From positions 1-5,378 of the forward strand of contig JAQZBT010000063.1 of the NCBI GenBank assembly GCA_029237755.1: DNA of 5,378 bases. Direction: 5' to 3'. The DNA is from Candidatus Saccharimonadota bacterium (GTDB taxonomy: Bacteria; Patescibacteriota; Saccharimonadia; UBA4664). This document shows positions 1-5,154 of the stretch, piece by piece (the first letter of the stretch is position 1; every line of letters begins with the position of its first letter). A program made the position numbers and the translations under genes. Below the pieces are notes generated by a model. It did not search any database. It was not told the origin of the DNA and worked only from the letters and a program-made list of their open reading frames with translations.

Positions 1-379
1 CTATACAGATATGACAACCAGTACATCAATCGGGTATTACGACAATGCCTCGCCGGCGGACGGTGCGAGTGTGACGGGCAATGCCAACGATCCGACGCAT
101 AGTGGGCATACGATCGTCAATCAGACTTACGAAGAAGCGAACAACTTTACATTAGCGGCGGCCATTCCGACTGGACAGGACGGACTGTGGGACTTTTCGC
201 TGGCCGATCTATCGGCGCCTGCGGCCGTGACTTACTGCTTCCGGGTAGTAAAGAGCGACGGCACGGCGATTGATACATACACAAACCGGCCGGAGTTTGC
301 GACATTCGGAGCACTACCCAAGATCATGCGCGGAGGGGCGTGGTTCCATAATGAGACGGAGCAGGGGCTCGCCTGGTAA
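1..379 (+). CDS. C-terminal part of a probable secreted/surface protein (5' end outside window)
   Basis: The frame is open from the first complete codon (base 2) to TAA at 377-379, giving 125 residues. The internal ATG at base 11 is not a convincing start, because the frame continues upstream and no good Shine-Dalgarno precedes it. The segment is rich in N, D, T, S, G and A, with aromatic pairs, one Cys (in TYCFRVVKSDG) and no membrane segment. It looks like a beta-sandwich module of an extracellular protein. The phrases NDPTHSGHTIVNQTYEEANN and FRVVKSDG, and the terminal MRGGAWFHNETEQGLAW, resemble surface proteins I recall from Patescibacteria. I cannot assign a named family, and the function is unknown. 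Codon use is mixed (about 45 G-ending and 35 C-ending codons) and differs from the more C-ending style downstream. The gene is followed by a 235-base non-coding gap, so the large gene downstream probably has its own promoter. Confidence 0.75.
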   Translation, partial: YTDMTTSTSIGYYDNASPADGASVTGNANDPTHSGHTIVNQTYEEANNFTLAAAIPTGQDGLWDFSLADLSAPAAVTYCFRVVKSDGTAIDTYTNRPEFATFGALPKIMRGGAWFHNETEQGLAW

Positions 380-435
380 GGGGCAGCCAGGACTGAGAGG
401 AATCCAGAAGCTGACCGTAACCAGGGTGCAGGAGC

Positions 436-463
436 GCGCGCAGGCGGTGAACCGTTTGCGCGC
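436..463 (+). terminator. GC-rich 12-bp hairpin, possible transcript-end or mRNA-stabilising structure
   Basis: GCGCGCAGGCGG (436-447) pairs with CCGTTTGCGCGC (452-463) around a TGAA tetraloop. Ten pairs are Watson-Crick and two are G-U. It lies 57 bases after the stop of the first gene and about 150 bases before the next start, where a terminator would be expected. No T tract follows directly (the next bases are CGTGACATCG); the first T-rich stretch is about 45 bases further on. It is therefore not a canonical intrinsic terminator. A 3'-end stabiliser or Rho-assisted end fits equally well. Confidence 0.4.
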
Positions 464-555
464 CGTGACATCGTCATGTGCACACAAAACCAGCGTACCC
501 CTTATGTTTTCCTTTTGCACAGCAAAAAAACACTAAACTACTCGAGCAGTTCGTA

Positions 556-564
556 TGATACAAT
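556..564 (+). promoter_or_regulatory. Candidate extended -10 promoter of the glycosidase gene
   Basis: TGATACAAT fits the extended -10 form TGn-TAnAAT (hexamer TACAAT at 559-564). An overlapping alternative hexamer, TATGAT, lies at 554-559. No good -35 sits 16-18 bases upstream. A TTGCAC at 515-520 is too far away (38 bases), so this would be a -35-independent extended -10 promoter. Transcription would start near 571 and give a leader of about 44 bases, which includes the Shine-Dalgarno. Confidence 0.4.
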
Positions 565-576
565 CCAGCGGTATCA
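556..576. repeat. Inverted repeat overlapping the candidate -10 box (possible operator)
   Basis: TGATAC (556-561) and GTATCA (571-576) form a perfect 6-bp dyad with a 9-base spacer. The left arm overlaps the candidate -10 hexamer and the right arm covers the predicted transcription start. That placement would suit a repressor site. Six-base arms can arise by chance, so this is only a candidate. Confidence 0.25.
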
Positions 577-600
577 AATTAGCGCGGCACTTCTGAGGCC

Positions 601-608
601 AAGGGGGA
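601..608 (+). promoter_or_regulatory. Shine-Dalgarno sequence of the glycosidase gene
   Basis: AAGGGGGA ends 6 bases before the ATG at 615, which is good spacing for ribosome binding. It decides the start: this ATG also opens directly into a signal peptide. The two genes that follow promoters at 3248 and 5142 lack a comparably placed site. Confidence 0.7.
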
Positions 609-614
609 TATATT

Positions 615-3164
615 ATGAATAGTTCAGAGTATAGGCGCCCCTGGCGCCGCAATCTGGGCCTCGCCGGCTTGGCGCTGGCCGTGTCGTTGGCAGCTTTCGT
701 TGGCATACGCAGCTTGGATACTGCCGAGGCTGCCACTTGTACGGTTGATGACAAGCTTGTGAATTCCTGCCGCCCCTGGCTGGCGGCAGCCGTCTCCCAC
801 TATCCCATGGCCGGCGGTTCGTTTGACCGGGCGGCCCAGTTCTCCTTTTTTGAGAAGCGCCTCAATAACCCCGAAGTCCTCAGCGACCCGAGCCTGCCTG
901 TTACCGTCAGCAACAAGCTGGATTTCGTCCACACCTACCGCGCACCCGGCCAGGTCATCGGCTCATGGGAAAAGACCATGATCAACCGGGCCGGCACCTA
1001 CCTCCAGCTGAACTGGAAGCCTACCGAGACGACCTGGGCCGCCGCGGACGGACGTGATGCGACAGTTAACTCCAACATCGACCTGATGGCCAACAGTGTA
1101 AAGAGCGTAGCTCCAAAGAAGGTCTTCCTGACCGTCTTCCATGAGCCCGAAAACGACGTCACCGCCGGCACGGGCGGCACCGGCTGCAGCCCGAGCAACG
1201 GTTCCTACGGCAGCCCCGCCGACTACCGGGCCATGTGGCAAAACGTCCGCAACCGCTTCGACGCGCTCGGCGTAAACAATGTGGTCTGGTCCATGAACTA
1301 CATGGGCTACGTCAGCTACGACTGCTACGTCCCGCAGCTATGGCCGGGCAACCACCTGGTTGATTGGGTGACCTGGGATCCGTATGACGGGGGCACGGCC
1401 ACCTATGCCACATCCGTTTCGAGATTCTACAACCGGTTGCAAAGCACCAGTGATGCAACTCATGACTACAACAGCAAGCCATGGGGTCTGGCCGAATTCG
1501 GGTACTGGAACCAAAACGGCGACAGCACACCGGCCGAAGCGGTGAAGTATTGGCAACAAGCCCAGGCCAGCGTCGAGACGAACCAGTTCCCCCGGCTGAA
1601 GATGTACTCGGTCTTTGATAGTACGCCTGACGGCACATACATCGACTCCGCCTTCGTCGGGATGCAGTTCGCTCAAACCGCGGTGATCGATAAGAACGAG
1701 CAGGCAGCTTACAACGGCTTCGCCAATGCCGTCCTTACGTACGGCACCGACACGACTCCGCCCACAGTCACTGTCAACGCCCCCGACACCTTCACCGGCT
1801 CCGTCACTCTCTCGGCCACAGCCAGCGATAACGTGGGTGTGACCAAGGTTGAGTACCTGCTGGACGGAACCAAGATTGGCGAATCCACCACGGCGCCATA
1901 TGACTATGTGTTTGATTCCGCGACCCAGCCCAACGGTTCGTATTCACTCACTGCCAAAGCTTACGATGCGGAAGGCAACGTCGGCACGAGCACGGCGAAG
2001 CCGGTGACGATAAATAATACTGAAACTAGCGCCCCCACGGTCAGCGTCACCTCCCCGAGCGACGGAGCGACCGTCAGCGGCACCGTTACAATAGCGGCCG
2101 ATGCAGCGGATAACGTCGGCGTCACCAAAGTCGACTTCAGCCATGGTACGACCGCAATTGGCAGTAGCACTGCTGCTCCCTACACCACCAGTTGGGACAC
2201 GACCAGCGTCGCCGACGGCCAATACACACTGACCGCGACGGCCTTTGATGCTGCCGGCAATTCCAGCGCCAGCAACGTTACGGTGACAGTAGACAACCCC
2301 AACCCGGAGCCCGACACCGAGGCTCCGACCGCCCCCACCAATCTGACCGCTACAGCCGTCGCCTTCAACCGAGTCGACTTGGCATGGGATGCCGCGACCG
2401 ATAACTCCGGCGCCATCGCCAAATACCAGGTACTGCGCGGCGGCGAGCTACTCGCTGAGACTACCGGCACCAGCTTCTCCGACACCACGGTCACCGAGTC
2501 CACGATCTACGTCTACTCGGTCAAGGCTGTCGACCCCAGCGACAACGTCAGCCCCACGTCCGACAGTGCCAGCATCACCACACCGGCCGCGCCTGACACC
2601 ACGCCTCCATCGGCTCCCACCAACCTGGCTGCGACAGCTACGGCCTACAACCGCGTCAACCTCACTTGGGGCGCCTCCAGCGACAACTCCGGGACAGTAT
2701 CCAAGTACTACATCTACCGGGGCGGCGCAGTCATCGCCGAGACGACCGGGCTGACGTTTGCTGATACGACAGTGAACGCATCGGCTAACTACAGTTATGT
2801 CGTGAGAGCCCTGGACCCGAGCGGCAATGTGAGCGCAGCGTCCAACACGGCCACCGTCACCACTCCAGCCGCGCCTGACACCACCGCGCCTTCGGCACCC
2901 ACCGGGCTGGTAGCCACCTCGATATCCTCCAGGCAGGTCAATCTCAGATGGAACGCGTCGACGGACAACGTTGGCGTGTCCGCCTACCGGATTTACAGGA
3001 ACGGCTCGCTCATCGCGACTGTCCCAGCCGGCACGCTTACCTTTGGCGATGGCACCGTTACACCCAAGACTGCCTACAGTTACTACATCAGGGCCACGGA
3101 TGCCGCTGGAAACGTTAGTGTCCAATCGAACACGCTCAACGTGACGACCAAGGCCGGCAAATAG
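615..3164 (+). CDS. Secreted multimodular GH26-like glycoside hydrolase with Ig-like and FN3 domains
   Basis: Predicted exported polysaccharide-degrading enzyme of 849 residues. Residues 1-39 form a signal peptide: a basic start with RRPWRR, a hydrophobic core at about 14-31, and a probable cut after AEA (37-39). There is no lipobox. Residues ~43-375 look like a GH26 (clan GH-A) barrel. HEPE at 176-179 supplies the likely acid/base E177, and PWGLAEFG at 289-296 the likely nucleophile E294. The stretches around SPADYRAMW (200-208) and VDWVTWDPYDG (249-259) fit the family. The 117-residue acid-nucleophile spacing is plausible for GH26. Cysteines 42/52 and 191/237 could form disulfides. Two Ig-like domains follow (379-468, 471-561), then three FN3 repeats starting at 567, 661 and 755. 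No LPXTG, SLH or C-terminal membrane anchor is present, so the product is released or held by its repeats. GH26 enzymes act mainly on beta-mannans, a few on beta-1,3-xylan or mixed-linkage glucan; the substrate is not readable here. An inactive or other clan GH-A family member is the main alternative. Confidence 0.8.
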   Translation: MNSSEYRRPWRRNLGLAGLALAVSLAAFVGIRSLDTAEAATCTVDDKLVNSCRPWLAAAVSHYPMAGGSFDRAAQFSFFEKRLNNPEVLSDPSLPVTVSNKLDFVHTYRAPGQVIGSWEKTMINRAGTYLQLNWKPTETTWAAADGRDATVNSNIDLMANSVKSVAPKKVFLTVFHEPENDVTAGTGGTGCSPSNGSYGSPADYRAMWQNVRNRFDALGVNNVVWSMNYMGYVSYDCYVPQLWPGNHLVDWVTWDPYDGGTATYATSVSRFYNRLQSTSDATHDYNSKPWGLAEFGYWNQNGDSTPAEAVKYWQQAQASVETNQFPRLKMYSVFDSTPDGTYIDSAFVGMQFAQTAVIDKNEQAAYNGFANAVLTYGTDTTPPTVTVNAPDTFTGSVTLSATASDNVGVTKVEYLLDGTKIGESTTAPYDYVFDSATQPNGSYSLTAKAYDAEGNVGTSTAKPVTINNTETSAPTVSVTSPSDGATVSGTVTIAADAADNVGVTKVDFSHGTTAIGSSTAAPYTTSWDTTSVADGQYTLTATAFDAAGNSSASNVTVTVDNPNPEPDTEAPTAPTNLTATAVAFNRVDLAWDAATDNSGAIAKYQVLRGGELLAETTGTSFSDTTVTESTIYVYSVKAVDPSDNVSPTSDSASITTPAAPDTTPPSAPTNLAATATAYNRVNLTWGASSDNSGTVSKYYIYRGGAVIAETTGLTFADTTVNASANYSYVVRALDPSGNVSAASNTATVTTPAAPDTTAPSAPTGLVATSISSRQVNLRWNASTDNVGVSAYRIYRNGSLIATVPAGTLTFGDGTVTPKTAYSYYIRATDAAGNVSVQSNTLNVTTKAGK
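1749..2297 (+). repeat. Two tandem bacterial Ig-like (Big_9-type) domains within the glycosidase
   Basis: Residues 379-468 and 471-561 are two copies of one module. Each begins with a PTV-V start, carries a shared DNVGVTKV block (405-412 and 499-506), then an IG-ST-APY segment and ends with GxYxLTAxAxDAxGN. This pattern matches the Ig-like domains common in bacterial surface enzymes. They probably act as rigid spacers or carbohydrate or wall contacts and have no catalytic role. The DNA copies are clearly related but diverged in many third positions, which implies an old duplication. Confidence 0.7.
2313..3161 (+). repeat. Three tandem fibronectin type III domains, 94-residue period
   Basis: Modules begin at residues 567, 661 and 755 with DTEAPTAPTNL, DTTPPSAPTNL and DTTAPSAPTGL. 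Each then has an LxW strand, SDNSG or TDNVG, a YxIYRxG strand and a Y-YxVxAxDxxGNVS end. The period is exactly 94 residues (282 bases). The first two linkers share an identical 17-base stretch, GCCGCGCCTGACACCAC, at 2586-2602 and 2868-2884, a sign of recent duplication or gene conversion. FN3 tails like this usually act as spacers or substrate contacts in secreted glycosidases. Confidence 0.8.
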
Positions 3165-3175
3165 CCCAGCCGGCC
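3152..3175 (+). terminator. 7-bp GC hairpin spanning the stop codon of the glycosidase gene
   Basis: GGCCGGC (3152-3158) pairs perfectly with GCCGGCC (3169-3175) around a 10-base loop that contains the TAG stop (3162-3164). No T tract follows. It may help end or protect the transcript before the next promoter. In a sequence of this GC content a 7-bp match could also be chance. Confidence 0.3.
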
Positions 3176-3224
3176 CTCGACACCATTAGCGAAATAAAGC
3201 TCACGCGTTCTACCGTCGCGGTGA

Positions 3225-3253
3225 TTAACCTGTAGCAGCTCAAGCGTTATAAT
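3225..3253 (+). promoter_or_regulatory. Sigma-70-type promoter giving a probable leaderless channel mRNA
   Basis: TTAACC (3225-3230, four of six matches to TTGACA) is followed after exactly 17 bases by a perfect TATAAT (3248-3253). The GTG start codon lies 7 bases beyond the -10 box, where transcription normally begins. The transcript should therefore start at or within a base or two of the start codon, with no leader. AGGA at 3254-3257 leaves only 3 bases before GTG and would be outside or at the very edge of the transcript, so it is a poor ribosome site. Confidence 0.7.
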
Positions 3254-3260
3254 AGGACCA

Positions 3261-4256
3261 GTGGATAGTCACAACGCCAAAGTCATACGCCGCCTCGCGG
3301 TCGGCAGCTTTGCCCTGATGTTATTGGGTACGGCCGGCTTCATGCAATTCGAAGACATGAAGCTCCAGGACGCGTTCTATGAAACGACACTGATCCTGCT
3401 GACTCACCACCTCCACGCCGACATGCACGACCCTGCCGCCCGGCTGTTGGCCGTACTCATGATCATCGCCAGCTTGGGTATCATCGCCTATTTGCTTAAG
3501 TGGTTAGCCGAATATATGATGGGCTTAACCAGTAACGTGCGGCGTCTCCGAGTGAAAAAACGCGTCGAAAAACTCAAAGATCATTACATCGTCTGCGGCC
3601 TCGGACGGGTTGGCTCGCAAGTAGCAGGGGAGATGCACCACGAAGGTGTGCCCTTCATTGGTCTCGACAAAGACCCCGCCATCGCCGATGAGGCCTTGGC
3701 CAAGGGTTTTATGGCCTTGCCACTGGACAGTACTATCGAGCAACACTTGACCGATGTCGGCGTCGAGCGGGCCGCCGGCCTCGTCGCCTGTCTCAATGAC
3801 GACTCATTGAATCTCTTCGTCGTCCTGGCTGCCCGCTCCCTCAACCCCGATCTCTACATCGTCTCCCGCGCCAACCGCGAAGAGAACCAGGTCAAGCTCA
3901 AGCGCGCCGGCGCCAACCGCGTCGCCATGCCATACCAGATTGGCGGTTACCACATGGCCTCCATGGCGCTGCGCCCCAACGTCGTCGACTTCAGGGACGT
4001 CCGGACCAAAAACGGCGTGTCAGAGTTGGAAGTCGACGAGATGGTAGTAGGGGAGCAGTCTAAGATGGCCGGTCACCGCCTCGGCAAGACCCTGGTCGAC
4101 GAAGGCGAAGTCGGAGCCACCGTCATCGCCATCAACGGTGCCGACGGCTCCTCCCGCGTACGCCCCACCGGCCGCGAGATCATCTACCCTGGCGACCGCC
4201 TGATCATGCTTGGTTCGAAATCTGACCTCACCCAAGCCTCGGAGCTCATCCGGTGA
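3261..4256 (+). CDS. Two-TM RCK/TrkA-domain potassium-channel-like protein with atypical pore
   Basis: A 331-residue membrane protein with the layout of prokaryotic MthK/Kch-type K+ channels. TM1 is about residues 11-30, the pore region 38-58, and TM2 61-80, including a hinge-like G73. A charged linker (93-107) follows, then a TrkA_N/RCK Rossmann domain (108-~240) with the nucleotide loop GLGRVG (113-118) and acidic D136 at the end of the second strand. A TrkA_C domain covers ~252-331. Family members pass K+ and are gated by ligand binding to the RCK ring. Here the position of TVGYGD reads THHLHAD (48-54), with no glycine, so normal K+ selectivity is doubtful. It may be a channel-like sensor, an altered pore, or a regulatory subunit. 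The GTG start is chosen because the next Met (20) would cut into TM1 and because the promoter sits exactly upstream. The gene overlaps the next one by 4 bases. Confidence 0.8.
   Translation: MDSHNAKVIRRLAVGSFALMLLGTAGFMQFEDMKLQDAFYETTLILLTHHLHADMHDPAARLLAVLMIIASLGIIAYLLKWLAEYMMGLTSNVRRLRVKKRVEKLKDHYIVCGLGRVGSQVAGEMHHEGVPFIGLDKDPAIADEALAKGFMALPLDSTIEQHLTDVGVERAAGLVACLNDDSLNLFVVLAARSLNPDLYIVSRANREENQVKLKRAGANRVAMPYQIGGYHMASMALRPNVVDFRDVRTKNGVSELEVDEMVVGEQSKMAGHRLGKTLVDEGEVGATVIAINGADGSSRVRPTGREIIYPGDRLIMLGSKSDLTQASELIR
4241..4244 (+). promoter_or_regulatory. Shine-Dalgarno for the pseudouridine synthase, inside the channel gene
   Basis: GGAG lies 8 bases before the GTG start at 4253, within the end of the upstream coding region. 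It supports the GTG start and translation coupled to the upstream gene. The start and the upstream stop share the bases GTGA. Confidence 0.5.
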
Positions 4257-5146
4257 CAAGGCAGTCGCTGACTGTGGACGAGGGAGCCGCCACCGAGCGG
4301 CTCGATGTGTATCTGGCGGCAGCGCTGTCGCTGACGCGCAGCCGGGTGTTGCGGCTGATCCAGTCGGGCAATGTAACCGTGGATGGTGCGCGCGTAAAGG
4401 CGGGGCACCCCCTGGAAGTAGGGGAGAGTGTAGAGGTTGAGTTGCCAGAGACTGCAACGTTTACCGGTGAACCACCTGACCTGCCCGTGATCTACGAGGA
4501 CGATGATATCGTAGTCGTCGATAAGCCGGCCGGTCTTTCAACCCATGCCGGCAGCGGCACACATGGCCGGGCGACTCTAGCCGACTTCGCTCGCACCCGT
4601 TCGACCGACACGGACCCGGAGCGACCCGGCATTGTCCACCGGCTCGACCGCGACACCTCCGGCCTCATCATTATTGCCCGCACCGCCGAGGCCAAAGCCA
4701 CCATGCAGCAAGCTTTTGCCAAGCACCAGGTCCACAAGACCTATCGCTTACTGGCCGTCGGACGGGTTGATCCGGCTGAAGCAGTCATTCGCCTGCCCCT
4801 CGACCGCGACCCCGCCAAGCCGCTGCGCCGGGCCGTCATACCCGGCGGCCGCGAAGCTATCACCCGCTACAAGACCGTGGAGACCCTGCCCGGCTATACA
4901 TTAGTCGAAGCTACACCCGAGACCGGCCGCACTCACCAGATCCGCGTCCACCTGGCCGCCATCGGTCACCCCATCGCCGGCGACACGACCTACGGCCCGC
5001 CTGTGCGGCCGCTTGGCCTCAAGCGCCATTTCTTGCATGCCGCGGCCCTTGAGTTTGACACTCCCTCCGGCCGACACTTGCGCCTGGAGAGCCCGCTGCC
5101 TGAAGAGCTCGCCAAAGTACTCCAAACCCTCGAGTCACAGGTATAA
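4253..5146 (+). CDS. RluA-family 23S rRNA pseudouridine synthase (RluC/RluD type)
   Basis: A 297-residue cytoplasmic enzyme that isomerises uridine to pseudouridine in 23S rRNA. Residues ~14-70 form an S4 RNA-binding domain (ERLDVYLA, then SRVLRLIQSGNVTVDG). The catalytic domain follows from about 78. IVVVDKPAG (86-94) is the family's entry motif. HRLDRDTSG (129-137) holds the catalytic D132. KTYRLL (162-167) supplies the conserved Tyr, and TGRTHQIRVHLA (224-235) the conserved Arg. The S4 domain separates RluC/RluD types from the S4-less RluA/TruC types. RluD (helix 69, positions 1911/1915/1917 in E. coli) is the nearest model, but target sites cannot be read from sequence. The GTG start overlaps the channel stop codon, so the two genes share a transcript. 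Codon use changes sharply inside the gene: G-ending in the S4 part, C-ending in the catalytic part. Length is normal and no catalytic residue is missing. Confidence 0.92.
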   Translation: MTRQSLTVDEGAATERLDVYLAAALSLTRSRVLRLIQSGNVTVDGARVKAGHPLEVGESVEVELPETATFTGEPPDLPVIYEDDDIVVVDKPAGLSTHAGSGTHGRATLADFARTRSTDTDPERPGIVHRLDRDTSGLIIIARTAEAKATMQQAFAKHQVHKTYRLLAVGRVDPAEAVIRLPLDRDPAKPLRRAVIPGGREAITRYKTVETLPGYTLVEATPETGRTHQIRVHLAAIGHPIAGDTTYGPPVRPLGLKRHFLHAAALEFDTPSGRHLRLESPLPEELAKVLQTLESQV

Positions 5147-5147
5147 T
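5142..5147 (+). promoter_or_regulatory. -10 box of a probable leaderless holB promoter
   Basis: A perfect TATAAT ends 7 bases before the ATG at 5155, the same geometry as the channel gene's promoter. Its internal TAA (5144-5146) is the stop codon of the pseudouridine synthase. No good -35 is seen 16-18 bases upstream (ACTCCA at 5119-5124). AGGG at 5149-5152 leaves only 2 bases before ATG, too close for a normal ribosome site, which favours leaderless initiation. Read-through from the upstream unit is also possible. Confidence 0.55.
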
Positions 5148-5154
5148 TAGGGTT

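Noticed and set aside
11..13. ATG at 11 as the true start of the first gene
   Set aside because: The frame is open to the window edge, no Shine-Dalgarno or signal peptide is present, and the segment reads as the inside of a larger extracellular protein.
513..527. TTTTGC-ACA-GCAAAA inverted repeat as a terminator
   Set aside because: The stem is only 6 bp and AT-rich with a 3-base loop. It is followed by A rather than T on the + strand, and there is no converging gene on the minus strand to terminate.
270..536. 88-codon + strand frame running from the first gene into the intergenic gap
   Set aside because: It is out of frame with the first gene, has no domain or ribosome site, and its product is rich in R, S and P with no family resemblance. 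The gap also holds the hairpin and promoter signals.
515..543. TTGCAC (515-520) as the -35 of the glycosidase promoter
   Set aside because: The good -10 candidates lie 33-38 bases downstream, far from the usual 16-18. The nearest hexamer at a fitting distance is poor.
2448..3125. 225-codon open frame on the minus strand opposite the FN3 repeats
   Set aside because: It is antisense to a clearly coding, repetitive GC-rich region; its product is low-complexity (G, R, V), has no recognisable domain and has no ribosome site. It is a by-product of the codon bias of the real gene.
3201..3224. Imperfect dyad TCACGCG / CGCGGTGA just upstream of the channel promoter's -35
   Set aside because: It needs a bulge and gives only 4+3 pairs. 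That is too weak to call an operator, though its position would suit one.
3254..3257. AGGA as the Shine-Dalgarno of the channel gene
   Set aside because: Only 3 bases separate it from GTG, and it lies before or at the predicted transcription start, so it would probably not be in the mRNA.
4020..4457. 145-codon minus-strand frame across the channel/pseudouridine synthase junction
   Set aside because: Both genes on the + strand are supported by domains, and the antisense product is composition-biased with no motif.
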